A stretch of DNA of 64,000 bases from Hanleya hanleyi (taxonomy: Eukaryota > Mollusca > Polyplacophora > Lepidopleurida > Hanleyidae), in the NCBI GenBank assembly GCA_036873755.1, contig JAVTVY010020488.1:1-64000 (forward strand), written 5' to 3'. The notes beneath the pieces are model-generated. The model was not told the origin of the DNA. It saw nothing but the letters and a program-made list of their open reading frames with translations, and did not search any database. Positions 1-10,277 of the stretch are shown piece after piece; the stretch's first letter is position 1; each line of letters begins with the position of its first letter. Made by a program: the position numbers and the translations under genes.

Positions 1-1100
1 CAATCGAGAAAATTGAAGAAAAATCGCGACTGAAGAAAAAACGATTAATGGAAACGATCCCTAAGGAATTTGCTGTTTATATGCTACTGCGAATCATGGA
101 AGAATTCAAATCACGAACATGTCGGTACCAGAAAAATCGTCCAAAGAATGCCTTTTCTGAAACTGACGCCACTGTGACGTCATCGCGGCGATCATGTTGG
201 GTTTTTGTACATTTTCAGGTAGAGGTCCAAATCGCCCAGGCAAGATAGAGGGCGTTCATTTCTATTCGCTTATGGGATTTTACATGGTGATTTGTCGAAT
301 TTTTCACAACATGCTTGCAAAAGTGTCCAGACATCTCAAAATAATATAACAATCAACAAAAGATTGCTATCGGATACGCAAACAGAAGGTATAACCAAAA
401 AGTTGATATTTTAGATTCGACGGTTAGAGAGCGCAAAGAGCTCAAGAGGTGAAGATTATGATTGTCGTACCCCCACAATTCATCCGTATTGACTTTCAAC
501 AAAAGGGCAAACGCGTAAATGTTTTATAGATGAACCTCCAAGAATATTCATACCACCGTTCTGATGATTCCCCATCTTCACCCCCGCCTCAACATATGGC
601 TGGTAAGGCTAAATGTATCTGTTATACCGCTACTATTATCTAAGAATGCATGGTAACCCCCTGTTGTTATTACATATTTAACCAGAACTATATGTGTTTA
701 GCATTATATAGCAAAAAGGGAAAATTTGACATGAGGAACTTCAAGCATGAATAAACTCAAATTTCCCTGTGTATTCAGTTGTATAGTTATTCAATGATAC
801 ACATACATACAAAAAATCAACCTCTAGAAATGAACGTCCTCAACTTACTTTTATTCAAAAATGAACGACTGCAGCTATTTTAGTGAGAGAGGTGTACAGC
901 ATTCTTTTGGATAATCTAGCATTTTGGACTGCCTAAATCTTCCAGATGTAACACGGTAGAGAGAGTTAGGTGCAGGATTGGCTTTTTTTAGATACTTTTC
1001 AAATTTCCTATGCTTTAACATGGTGCTAAATAGCATACTTGGCAATATTGTGCAGATAGTTTTGCTAAACTCCGTAGTAGGCAGAAAAGTGAGTTACTTT
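1..1100. other. AT-rich host DNA without a recognisable gene
   Basis: Only short chance ORFs are present. Bases about 120-240 resemble a dispersed repeat seen again near 29280-29410 and 34390-34510: they share a 'gacgtcactgtgacgtcat' core, a 'gcgg..at' stretch and a 'tttt.gtacattttc.ggtagag' stretch. I read this as a diverged copy of that repeat. Nothing else is recognised. Confidence 0.5.
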
Positions 1101-1109
1101 AATTGCATC

Positions 1110-1980
1110 TATATTAAATCTGATGCACTTTTATAATCTAGTCTAAATAGAATATATTCGCAATAAAATATCTGTAACACCGTGTCGGAGAAAGGACAAT
1201 ATATTCAATATTTAGCACCTTTATAATATTATCTAATTAGAATAGATTCGCACATAAATATGTATCTGTCGTCTAAGAACAGACAATATATTGAATATTT
1301 AGCACTTTGATAATATAATCTAATTAGAAGAGATTCGCAGTTAAATATCTAGCTGGCGTCCGGGAAAGACAATATATTCAATATTTAGCACATTTATAAT
1401 ATCATCTAATTAGAAAAGATTCGCACTTTCATATGTAGCTGGCGTCTGGGAAAAGACGATAGATTCAATATTTAGCACTTTTATAATCTACCCTATTTAG
1501 AAGACATTCGGATTAAAATATCTGTAACACCGTGTCGGAGAAAGGATAATATATTCAATATTTAGCACCTTTATAATATCATCTGTTTAGAATATATTCG
1601 CATTTACATATGTAGGGGACATTTGAGAACAGACAATATATTGAATATTTAGCACTTTGATAATATCATCTAATCAGAAGAGATTCGCAGTTAAATATCT
1701 ATCTGGCGCCTGGGAAAAGACAATATGTTCAATACTTAGCAGCTTTATAATATCATATAAATAGAAAAGATTCGCACTCAAATATGTAGCTGGCGTCTGG
1801 GAAAAGACAATATATTCAATATTTAGCACTTTTATAATCTATACTAAATAGAAGAGATTCGCAGTTAAATATCCATAGACCCTTTCGGAGAAAAGACAAT
1901 ATATTCGATATTTAGCACTTTTATAATATACCCTAATTAGAAGAGAGTCACATTAAAATATCTGTACCACCTAGCAGTAA
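1110..1980. repeat. ~87-bp tandem array, about 10 units
   Basis: The phrase 'atattcaatatttagcac' recurs at about 1201, 1288, 1374, 1461, 1551, 1638, 1725, 1812 and 1901, giving a period of 86-90 bp. Each unit also carries 'agattcgca..taaatat' and a 'gg.gaaaagaca' segment. Variant units recur in the same order: the 'ctgtaacaccgtgtcgg' type is seen near 1170 and again near 1525, four units later. This gives a roughly 350-bp higher-order repeat. The array is AT-rich and non-coding. Confidence 0.9.
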
Positions 1981-3100
1981 TCCTAGAGATTATCTTCAAA
2001 GTAGCACGCCCCTTTCTAAGTATCACTGATTTTAGAAATTATTTGCGAAGAAGCAGATCTTTTAAATAGCATGCGAGACAATAATAACCATTCCTGCACC
2101 TTAATGGGTAGAGATGAAAAATGAGCAATTTCGGACACCCATATTCAAATTTCTGGCTAAATAGTCGGTTGTATCCTGATTATTGTTTTGGAAGCGGACG
2201 TCACCATGTCGTCAAGTTGTCAAAATCAAAGGTGTTTCTCTTTGGTGCGACAGATGTTTATTTCTCATCTCCCAATTCAAAATTCAGAGTGACGGTAAGA
2301 AGCTTGGATGGGCAGGGTCACCAAAAGTAAAGACGGCTGGTTGATGAATGGCATGTAAGCTCCGTTCTCGTTATGGACACTAAACGGACACTGTTTATCG
2401 ATATAACAATAGTGTGCATGGGAAAAACAGGAGAGCTCCCACGAAATAAAGCTGATGAGAGTGATGGAGAGAAAGGAAACGCTAACTCGTCCACTTTAAA
2501 ACCGTTTGCTGTAAGTGAGAGCAATCACCTATCTCCTATTAGCTGTTTCGGGACAAGGTAGATAATCATGGAGTGTTGAACGCAACATCGGATCATGTCC
2601 ATGCGTATTATGTGGGAATATATTTCCTCCGTGGTGATTTTGTATATTGTATGAGGACACAGGCATATTAGACTAGCTAAATGAAAACGCTACGATCGAT
2701 TTGAAACAAAAGCTTTAATATTAGTTTGTCAGCTATGGTGGAAGCTGTCAGTATCGTGGGTTCTGTTATTCAAATCTGGGCGACAACACTGGGTTTTGGA
2801 GAAGTAAAAGGTGACCGAATTTATGATACAATATATAGGTGTCCGATTAACTATATTGCACCTGTCATCGAAGTCAGTTATCGATTCTATAACACTTACA
2901 TATACACACTGATAACCGTGCAATTATTAGACGATTTAGCACGGTTAAGAACTTTGTGACGTATGAAATCTAAACCCGTGATCTTGACACGCAGCTGAAC
3001 AAAGGTAGATATTCCTCCGCTGACGATGAGAAATTAAGAGATCTGGCTAACAAACGAATGAACCAGGGACCGACAGGCAAACGAAATGGGGAATACGGAT
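1981..3100. other. Non-coding host DNA
   Basis: Short ORFs on both strands (for example 2121-2330 and 2726-2959) have no recognisable domain and no protein-like composition. No repeat or RNA gene is seen. Confidence 0.4.
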
Positions 3101-3103
3101 ATT

Positions 3104-3590
3104 TAAAGGTATTAATTTCGTTTTATATTATTAACAAATACGTAAATTACTGTCTCAAGTTTAACTGTTGGTTCCATCGTGGAATTGATTACGAATAGGC
3201 TTGTATGCATGTATGTTTCACACAGTCTCAGGTGGCAGAAAGACTGCGCCCCCTTCTGAGAGACCACATAAACTCGTCCATTGATATTGGCACTCTGCCA
3301 ACTGAGGCGGAAGGCACATTTCAACAAAGGGAAGAAAGGTTGTGAACGTTTGCCATATTTTCCCAATCTTTCATGGTAATCATTGTTGATAATCAATTTG
3401 AGTAGTGCAATAGAATAGAAATAATGTTTTCATAGGCGTGCTAAATCGTTATTTTATGCACGGTTAGTGTGGGAAAGTTGATAAATTTTAGAGCGCGGGC
3501 TTCGCCCTTGCCCTAAAATATAATCTTTCTCCCACTAACCGTGCGTAAAATAACGATTTAGCACGCCTATGAAAACATTATTTCTTAAAT
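3104..3590. repeat. Foldback repeat with ~60-bp inverted arms
   Basis: Bases 3417-3477 and 3525-3585 are near-perfect inverted copies around a GC-rich spacer that itself forms a small hairpin (gcgggcttcgccc, near 3496). The sequence leading into the left arm (3104-3416) is related, inverted, to 35140-35500. The unit is therefore dispersed, probably a non-autonomous foldback or MITE-type element. No ORF is seen. Confidence 0.75.
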
Positions 3591-3599
3591 TCAGAATTT

Positions 3600-4040
3600 T
3601 TTCCAGTGTGATCAAGCTTGAACGAGCAGTCTGACATTACTAAGTCATGACGGCGCATGATATTTGTTTTGATAAACTCCTGGGAAATTTATGGATTTCC
3701 AGATGTCCAAAAGTTGGTATTGAAATTACAATAATTTCAACCTCCATATATCTGGAGCAAAACAGGCTTGACAAATCATTATGATTTGACGGTTGATAAT
3801 TTGAGGTCAAAATGTGGGAAGTCTGAATAACTATAATCTTGAATGGGTAGAATTTAGTGTTAGGATGACTGTTTCTTGGTAAATCAGAGCTACTTGTGTT
3901 GAATGAGCCAGTCCCGAATATATACCTTCGTATAATAAAATTTAACTTATACGTATTGCTAAAGGAGGAAACAGTAAAATAGCTACTGTTATTGTACCCC
4001 GCCGCAACGCGGCCGTATGGCAAGCCGTTTTACTATTTAT
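3600..4040. other. Non-coding host DNA
   Basis: A 127-codon reading frame on the minus strand (3640-4023) has no recognisable domain and is Ser/Asn/Ile-rich, as expected of translated AT-rich non-coding DNA. Nothing else is seen. Confidence 0.35.
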
Positions 4041-4048
4041 TCAGTATT

Positions 4049-4206
4049 TGGTGATATCATCAAATATTTGCTGATATCATCAAATGTTTTACTGATATCA
4101 TTAAATATTTGCTGATATGAACAAATATGTCATGTTATATTTAAATATTTGATGATATCAGCAAATCGTTTGATGATATCACTAAAGGATTTGCTGATAT
4201 CAATAA
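4049..4206. repeat. ~24-bp GATATCA tandem repeat, about 7 copies
   Basis: The core 'GATATCA.CAAAT.TTTGCT' recurs seven or so times. The first copies read in one orientation and the last three partly inverted, around the palindrome GATATC. A short inverted arrangement results and could form hairpins. Non-coding. Confidence 0.8.
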
Positions 4207-4305
4207 AGTGCTTTACTTTTTAGAATAAAAGTTGGCCATTCTCATAATCCGCATTCTGGCTGATGACGTCACGGCAGGAACCGGTTTGACATGTTTGAAG
4301 TCAAA

Positions 4306-4413
4306 ATGGCGGATCACAGGCAAAACGAATGCAGCCCGAGCTCAGATTCAGACCACAATTATAGCTTCGATAGCAACTCCGATGGAAATATTTTTGACAC
4401 AGAAGATACATAA
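4306..4413 (+). CDS. Possible 35-codon acidic ORF or exon remnant
   Basis: An ATG-started frame encodes a Ser/Asp-rich peptide (starting MADHRQNEC, ending DTEDT) before TAA. The Kozak context (aaaATGG) is good and the composition is biased, resembling the acidic N-termini of some transposase ORFs. No catalytic domain follows. It may be a transposon 5' remnant or chance. Not recognised. Confidence 0.2.
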   Translation: MADHRQNECSPSSDSDHNYSFDSNSDGNIFDTEDT

Positions 4414-4651
4414 ATAAATAAGTAAATAAGTACATGCAACCATACTTTATTAAAGTTTCAAGCAATTATTCATACTACATTAATGATAATCTTTATAATC
4501 TGACAATCTTTGATTTTTTTATTTTTATTTTAATAGCTTATTTACATTGTTTCATTTTCATTGTCTATCGTACATAAAAAATAATTAACATCAGCAACAA
4601 CAACAACTTCAAAATTGATTGGTATTTTCATTACCACCAGCTATGATTTTT

Positions 4652-5040
4652 TCAATAATTTGAGACATATATTACGGTATACATGTATGATTTAAAATTC
4701 AAATTAATATTCACTTGAGATCTATTCCGCTTTGTGACTGCAGATCTTTCTTTTTTTGGCATAGATGTAGCCAATCTCGTGAAGCTGAAGCCTGGTATAT
4801 TAATGTCCTCCTCGTCGAACTCGCTCATGAATCCGCTCCGGTTTTCTGCTCCCGAGTGGAACACCGACGAATTCGCTAAGGAGAGGAGAACGTGGGCAGC
4901 AAACGTCCGCCCGGAGACGGCAGTCGTCGAGCGGGCATATAGGCCGGCGCTGTTCCGTGTCCGTCATCAACGGCCGAAGGCGAAGTCGTGAGTACAGGCC
5001 GAATCGATTTTTGGTCACTGGTGGAGACTCACACCACAAG
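4652..5040 (-). other. GC-rich island with possible 5' exon (minus strand)
   Basis: Bases about 4800-5050 are sharply richer in GC and CpG than the surroundings. On the minus strand a frame starting at about 4828 encodes MSEFDEEDINIPGFSF... followed by a basic Ser/Lys/Arg segment, ending at a possible splice donor (caaGTGAAT, about 4708). This could be the first exon of a host gene or of an older transposon. No family is recognised. Confidence 0.25.
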
Positions 5041-5199
5041 CTGTAGTGTTACTACACCCTCCCACGGCACACCGTCGTGGCATTTTGAATAAAAAAGCTT
5101 TCTAGATGACTTAAAATTGAAAAATTTGGAGAGGCGTAAAATGGCGATATGTAGACTAAGAGATGCAGAAATCAAGATGGCCGCTCGACTTGTTCCTGC

Positions 5200-5334
5200 C
5201 GTTCTTCCACAAATTTGCCAAACGCATTCCTTGCGACAAGACGTAGGTTGCTATTGCGTTTCAGCAAGATCCACCTGAAGGTGGCGCCACTTTGTCTTGT
5301 TCCAATCGTCTGTGCATGTCCGTGGATGTCCGTG
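5200..5334. repeat. Partial unit of the ~147-bp array, left flank of the Polinton
   Basis: The segment around 5212-5293 (aaatttgccaaacgcattcc, gcgacaagacg, gctattgcgtttcag, aggtggcgccact) matches the repeat phrase seen five to seven times at 25183-26200. The Polinton therefore split a pre-existing repeat array. Confidence 0.7.
5329..5334. other. Target-site duplication, left copy (TCCGTG)
   Basis: TCCGTG lies directly before the AG terminus of the Polinton. The same six bases follow the CT terminus at 25177-25182. Confidence 0.95.
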
Positions 5335-5870
5335 AGTAGTGTATAGCGAGCAATTTGCGTATCATTTCACCCGGATGTAACTATGACGTCACAACTGGAT
5401 GGTTTTGTAACGAGTCTTTTGATTGGTTGAGGTGGTTGTGTGAGGTTGAATTTGATTGGTTGAGGTGTCGTCCCTGTTGTAAAGCAAGAGGGTGGATGTC
5501 GGCCCTGTTGTAAAGCAAGATGGCGGCTTGGTTCGGTGATGTTCGGGTGTGTTCGGTGTGGTTCGGAGCTGTTCGTGTGTGTTCGGGTGTGTTCGGGCCT
5601 GTTTGGTCATGGTGGAAAGCAAGATGTCGGTTGTCGGTGCTGTTGTAAAGCAAGATGGTGGTTGTCGTCCCTGTTGTAAAGGAAAATGGTGGTTGTGGGC
5701 CTTGTTGTAAAGCAAGATGTCGGAGTGGGTTCGTGAATGTTCGGGAATGGGGTGAAAAACATATAAAAGTAGGTGATTTTTAGTGAATGGGTTATAATCA
5801 TTGGACTACTTTGGGAAGTTTTTTCACCACTGACCTGATTTGCCTGCCTGCCTGCCTGCTTGTCCAGTCA
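5335..5870 (+). repeat. Left terminal inverted repeat of the Polinton
   Basis: It matches the reverse complement of 24613-25176, with a few substitutions and a longer CCTG microsatellite on the right. It contains several imperfect subterminal repeats of the phrase 'ctgttgtaaagcaagatgg' and a run of ~10-bp 'gttcgggtgt'-like repeats (about 5530-5600). A TATA box near its inner end faces the polymerase gene. Confidence 0.95.
5762..5769 (+). promoter_or_regulatory. TATA box for the PolB gene
   Basis: TATAAAAG lies inside the left inverted repeat, reading rightward, about 270 bases before the polymerase ATG. The intervening leader is pyrimidine-rich with CCTG/CCAG repeats. Confidence 0.65.
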
Positions 5871-6035
5871 GCTTGCCTGATCCGTTCCAGCTCCTGCCTG
5901 ACCTGTTCCTGTCTCACCTGTAACCACTCAACCAGCCAGCCAGCCTGCTCCTGCCTGCCTACTTGTCCAGCCAGCCTGCCTGATCAGCTCCTGCCTGCCC
6001 TCTAACCAGCCACCCTGCCCCGTGTGTTTGGAAGC

Positions 6036-9000
6036 ATGATACGTGGAGAAGATTTTCCCTTTGACCCAGCAGTCCCTCCTGTAGAAGTTTTGCCTGAAGA
6101 CGAGCGTGTGAGGCAGCTTTATCAACGACACTGGCCTACCATACGCCATTGTTTTCACCGTAACCGTCGTCTATTGGATTTGTATAACTTTCGACTGGAA
6201 GACTTCACGTATTTGTCTACTTACGCTGAGAGCATATTCAGAGACCAGGTGACAGCGTTCAAGTTGAATATGACATTTGGGTATATTTTACGGCATAAGA
6301 ACACGGACCAGCTGCGGTATTATTACCCGAGTAATAATACGTATGTGTTTGACGAGCCGTTCACCATAACGGAAGACATTTCCCTGCAGCCACTGCTTGA
6401 ACAATTGATTACGTTGGATCCGTTGCAATGGGCCCTGTTGCAACGTCCCAATTCCGAATGGCTTGTGGAAAGGGTGACCAACGTCACATTTTTCGTCACG
6501 AAAATGAGAGATCATCCTATCGGTGCTCCTGTACTACTCCCTCCTTGGCTGCTTCGTCGACGCGGCCTGTATCCATTAACGCAAGGGAGACATGGGCCCT
6601 ACAAAGATCGGAAATGTTTGTTTCGGTGTTTGGCCGTACATGTGGACGAGTGTGACCCCAAGGCTTGTGACAGAGTGGCCAATCACTATTGGCAACAGTA
6701 CTTAGAGCAGCAAGACATGGATGAGCGTCACTTCCGTGGCGTTCCTTTTAAGAATTTGGATGACGTGGAAACCTTATTTAACATCAATATCTTTGTATAC
6801 CGATTACAACGGGAGGACGATACATTGGTGGCTGAATTGGTGCGTCGTTCCACAGAACGGTATGCTTCTACCATGAAAGTGAATGTGTTCGACTACAATG
6901 GCGTGAGTCATTTTTCGTTGATACACAATATGAGCCAGTATTGTGAGTCTTTCAGTTGCGCCCAATGCCATCGGGTGTTTCACCGTACTTTCAACTTACA
7001 TCGACACGAGAAGAGTTGTACGAACGCTGTGAAGCGCGTCTATCCTGGTGGTGTGTATCATAATACGCCTACTATTTTCGAGGAACTGGCCGATGAGGGT
7101 CTCATCATACCTGAGGCGGACCGTTATTTTCCGTACCGGGCGTGTTATGATTTTGAGGCCTTGTTGGAGCCCATGGACTTGTTTTCAGCCAAAACACAGT
7201 TTACGCAGCGCCATATTCCCCTCAGTGTGAGCATTTCCAGCAACGTACCTGGCTATGACGCTGCACCGGTCTGTTTCGTGTCTACCGGGGATGCCCATGA
7301 GTTAATCTCCCGCATGATGGGATATTTAGAGGAAGTCAGCGCGGCCAGTACGGAATTGTTGGTGTGTAAGTTCCAGGACATACTGGACCAACTGGACGAT
7401 CGTATTCCTATACCGGGTGTAGCGTTTAGTGATGATGAAGAGTCGGAGTCGGAGTCCGTGTCGGAGTCGGAGCCTATGCAGTCGCAGGATGATGTGCCTT
7501 TACCCAAACCGTATGCCGAGAAATTGAAAGTGCGCTTTTTACAATACCTAGGCCAATTACCCGTGCTGGGGTTCAACTCGGGGCGCTATGATTTAAATAT
7601 GGTGAAGGAATTTCTCTACCCTTACTTGGCCCAGGCGAATACCCTCAAGTCGGTCATCAAGAAGATCAATAATCATATGGCCCTGACTACCACATCACTC
7701 CGTTTCCTGGATGTACGCAACTACCTAGCGCCTAATTATAGTTATGATCAGTGGGTGAAGGCGTATGACTGTGCACAAACGAAAGGTCGGTTCCCTTACA
7801 CGTATATATCGACGCTCCATCGTTTGGCGGAAACACAGTTACCACCGCGGGAGGCCTTCTTTAACGATTTGAAGCAAGTGGAATGTCCGGAAGACGCGTA
7901 CCGTGAACTAGAGCAGGTATGGAACGACCAACACATGGAGACGATGCGAGATTTCCTCATATGGTATAATAACCTGGATGTGGTTCCTTTCCTGGAAGCG
8001 GCTGAGAAAATGGTTCAACTGTTTCGTCGTGAAATGCATGTGGACATCTTCAAGGAGTGTTTAAGTTTACCGGGTGTGGCGCTTCGCCATCTTTTTCAAG
8101 CGTGTCCGACGTACTTTTCGTTGATACAGCAGAAAGATGCGGACATGCATGAGTGTTTAAAGGCGAACATTGTGGGTGGTCCCAGTCTTATATTCCACCG
8201 TTATCACGAGAAGGACGTGACTACTCTGCCGGGTGGAAAATCTTGTGCTAAGATTATTGGTTTCGATGCCAATGCGTTGTACTTGTGGTCACTCGCCCAA
8301 CCTATGCCCAGTGGACATTACACACGTTGGTTGGTCGAAGGGCGGCATTTTACGCCCCAACGCGCTTCTTCCAAACATCTTGCCGACCAGTGGATAGATT
8401 GGGAAGCCTATCGACGGGGAATTACTATACGACACCAGACCAACGCCACAGAGAAGCGCATAGGCGATCGTCGCCTCCCCGTCGATGGGTTTGCCCTGGT
8501 GGGTAACACACCCACTGTATTCCAATTTTACGGTTGCTATTGGCACGGTCACGGATGCCATTTTAGTGCTGGGTGTTTCAACGACCGACGTGGGAAAACA
8601 GGTGAGGAATTACGGAAAGAAGTGGTGGAGAACGCGGATTATGTGAAAGAGAGAGGTTACCATCTCATTGAGATGTGGGAGTGTCAATTTCACACCCTGT
8701 GTGAGGCCCTACCTCATTTACGGCGTTTCTTAAAAGAGCGCGAGTATCCGTTGAGTCGTCGTCGACTGCTGAGTCTACCCCAGATGTTCGACGCCATTCG
8801 TTCGGGGGACCTGTACGGCTTTGTCGAATGTGATTTGCATGTTCCCGACACTCTCAAACCTGTCTTCGCCCAGTGCCCGCCCATCTTTAAGAACACGCTG
8901 GTGGGTCGAGATGATATTGGGGCGACCATGGGGGCCTACGCAGATCAACACGGGTGTTTACCGCATCCGCGTCGCATGCTCATTGGGAGTATGTGGGGAG

Positions 9001-9935
9001 AGAAGATGTTGTTGGGCACTCCGCTATTGCAGTGGTATATGCGGCACGGTCTGGAGATTACGAAAATACACCAAGTCATACAGTACGTACCTCACGCCTG
9101 TTTTGCGGCGAATGCCGACATTGTGACGTCTGCCCGTCGTCAAGGCGACCAAGACCCCAGTAAGGCCATCATCGGTGAAAGTTGGAAGCTCACGGGCAAC
9201 GGCTATTATGGCAAAACAGTAACCAACCAGGACAAGCACGTGAACGTGAACATTTGTACGACGCCTCAAGCCCGCAAAAAGGTCAATTCTCCTCTCTTTC
9301 GGTCGGTGGAGGTCATCGATGACGACACGTATGAAATCACTTCAGCCAAGAAGACTATCCGTTACAACTTACCCCTGCAGATTGGATGTATGGTATACCA
9401 GGTGGCCAAGCTGCGCATGCTGCAGTTTCTATATGACTTTATGGGTGTCTATTTTAATGCATCAGACTGGCAACTCATGGAGATGGACACGGACTCGGCC
9501 TACATGGCCGTCTCTAATGCGGATTGGGAGTCCCTGGTGAAACCCGAGTTACGGCACCAGTATGAGATGGAACGGGACCAGTGGTTACCGCGACGTGACC
9601 ATTACCAGTATGATAAGCGGACGCCCGGGCTCTTCAAGCTGGAGTGGAGTGGGGATGCTATGATTGCGCTCTCCTCCAAGACGTATTACTGTTACGGGGG
9701 AGACGAAAATAAGTTTAGCTGCAAAGGAGTGAACCGGCGCGATCCCAACATCGACAAAGCTCTTTACCTGGACGTGTTGCAAAGCCAGGCCAGTGCGAGT
9801 GGCACGAATCGAGGATTCCGTGTGGTGGGCCATCAGATGCGCACCTATATCCAGCAACGAGACGCCTTTACTTTCTTTTATCCCAAACGAAAAGTATTGG
9901 CCGACGGTGTCAGCACTACCTACTTGGACTTGTAA
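6036..9935 (+). CDS. polB: Protein-primed family B DNA polymerase (pPolB)
   Basis: The gene encodes 1299 aa. The open frame reaches up to a GTG at 6024, but the first ATG is 6036, used here. The product replicates the element from protein-primed ends. A Cys/His finger lies at C308, C311, H324, C328. The exonuclease domain shows Exo I (D372-F-E374), Exo II (FNSGRYD, D519) and Exo III (Y644...D648). Polymerase motif A is DANALY (D744), motif B KLTGNGYYG (K1051-G1059) and motif C DTDS (D1151, D1153). A GCYWHGH segment (833-839) sits between motifs A and B, as is common in Polinton polymerases, in the terminal-protein/insert region. An acidic Ser/Glu tract (465-487) interrupts the exonuclease domain between Exo I and II. 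The length is typical of the family and all catalytic residues are present, so the enzyme is probably functional. It is the only rightward core gene. Confidence 0.97.
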   Translation: MIRGEDFPFDPAVPPVEVLPEDERVRQLYQRHWPTIRHCFHRNRRLLDLYNFRLEDFTYLSTYAESIFRDQVTAFKLNMTFGYILRHKNTDQLRYYYPSNNTYVFDEPFTITEDISLQPLLEQLITLDPLQWALLQRPNSEWLVERVTNVTFFVTKMRDHPIGAPVLLPPWLLRRRGLYPLTQGRHGPYKDRKCLFRCLAVHVDECDPKACDRVANHYWQQYLEQQDMDERHFRGVPFKNLDDVETLFNINIFVYRLQREDDTLVAELVRRSTERYASTMKVNVFDYNGVSHFSLIHNMSQYCESFSCAQCHRVFHRTFNLHRHEKSCTNAVKRVYPGGVYHNTPTIFEELADEGLIIPEADRYFPYRACYDFEALLEPMDLFSAKTQFTQRHIPLSVSISSNVPGYDAAPVCFVSTGDAHELISRMMGYLEEVSAASTELLVCKFQDILDQLDDRIPIPGVAFSDDEESESESVSESEPMQSQDDVPLPKPYAEKLKVRFLQYLGQLPVLGFNSGRYDLNMVKEFLYPYLAQANTLKSVIKKINNHMALTTTSLRFLDVRNYLAPNYSYDQWVKAYDCAQTKGRFPYTYISTLHRLAETQLPPREAFFNDLKQVECPEDAYRELEQVWNDQHMETMRDFLIWYNNLDVVPFLEAAEKMVQLFRREMHVDIFKECLSLPGVALRHLFQACPTYFSLIQQKDADMHECLKANIVGGPSLIFHRYHEKDVTTLPGGKSCAKIIGFDANALYLWSLAQPMPSGHYTRWLVEGRHFTPQRASSKHLADQWIDWEAYRRGITIRHQTNATEKRIGDRRLPVDGFALVGNTPTVFQFYGCYWHGHGCHFSAGCFNDRRGKTGEELRKEVVENADYVKERGYHLIEMWECQFHTLCEALPHLRRFLKEREYPLSRRRLLSLPQMFDAIRSGDLYGFVECDLHVPDTLKPVFAQCPPIFKNTLVGRDDIGATMGAYADQHGCLPHPRRMLIGSMWGEKMLLGTPLLQWYMRHGLEITKIHQVIQYVPHACFAANADIVTSARRQGDQDPSKAIIGESWKLTGNGYYGKTVTNQDKHVNVNICTTPQARKKVNSPLFRSVEVIDDDTYEITSAKKTIRYNLPLQIGCMVYQVAKLRMLQFLYDFMGVYFNASDWQLMEMDTDSAYMAVSNADWESLVKPELRHQYEMERDQWLPRRDHYQYDKRTPGLFKLEWSGDAMIALSSKTYYCYGGDENKFSCKGVNRRDPNIDKALYLDVLQSQASASGTNRGFRVVGHQMRTYIQQRDAFTFFYPKRKVLADGVSTTYLDL

Positions 9936-9982
9936 AATGTCGAACATTAACTGTGGAGTCACGAGTTATAAAAACTGTAAAA

Positions 9983-10067
9983 GTCAGGATGGCCGAGTGG
10001 TCTAAGGCGCCAGTCCTAAGTACTGGTGGGGTGATACCCTGCGTAGGTTCAAATCCTACTCCTGGCA
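9983..10067 (+). tRNA. tRNA-Leu-like gene (anticodon TAA), inside the Polinton
   Basis: The 85-nt sequence folds as a class II tRNA. The acceptor pairs GTCAGGA with TCCTGGC. The A box is TGGCCGAGTGG (9990-10000) and the B box GGTTCAAATCC (10047-10057). The anticodon stem CCAGT/ACTGG encloses the loop CCTAAGT, giving TAA at 10017-10019. The long variable arm pairs GGGT/ACCC and the T stem pairs GTAGG/CCTAC. A T7 tract at 10071-10077 would stop RNA polymerase III. The oddity is C instead of the near-universal U at position 33. It lies 47 bp after the PolB stop codon. It could be a working gene, a tRNA-derived promoter, or a captured host tRNA. Confidence 0.85.
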
Positions 10068-10070
10068 GAA

Positions 10071-10077
10071 CTTTTTT
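10071..10077 (+). terminator. Pol III T-run after the tRNA
   Basis: Seven T residues four bases after the discriminator base, typical of tRNA gene termination. Confidence 0.7.
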
Positions 10078-10154
10078 TAATCACTACTACTACTACTATT
10101 CTATGTGTACATACCACCTGTATTCTATTTGTATATATCCTTCTTGTTGACTTA

Positions 10155-10160
10155 AATAAA
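10155..10160 (+). terminator. AATAAA polyadenylation signal (PolB side)
   Basis: AATAAA lies 220 bases after the PolB stop codon on the plus strand. The opposing signal for the leftward block lies at 10201-10206, so the two transcription blocks converge here. Confidence 0.5.
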
Positions 10161-10200
10161 GAGAGAGAGTCAAAATCATTTTTTTGTGTTTTTTCAACTC

Positions 10201-10206
10201 TTTATT
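10201..10206 (-). terminator. AATAAA polyadenylation signal for the capsid block
   Basis: TTTATT on the plus strand, 72 bases after the protease stop codon. It could serve all mRNAs of the four-gene capsid block. Confidence 0.55.
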
Positions 10207-10277
10207 CAACAATGATTCACGTCAGAACGTCATAACAATATAATGTGATAATAATAGGGGTCTGCGCAGTACATGTT

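Noticed and set aside
5381..5801. Overlapping minus-strand ORFs rich in His/Thr/Asn in the left inverted repeat (and plus-strand ones at 24858-25130)
   Set aside because: They are translations of subterminal repeats, occur in several frames at once and face outward from the element.
6024..6035. Start of PolB at 6024
   Set aside because: The codon is GTG; the first ATG in frame is 6036. The same reasoning moved the starts of the small basic protein, RING protein 1 and the CARD-like protein.
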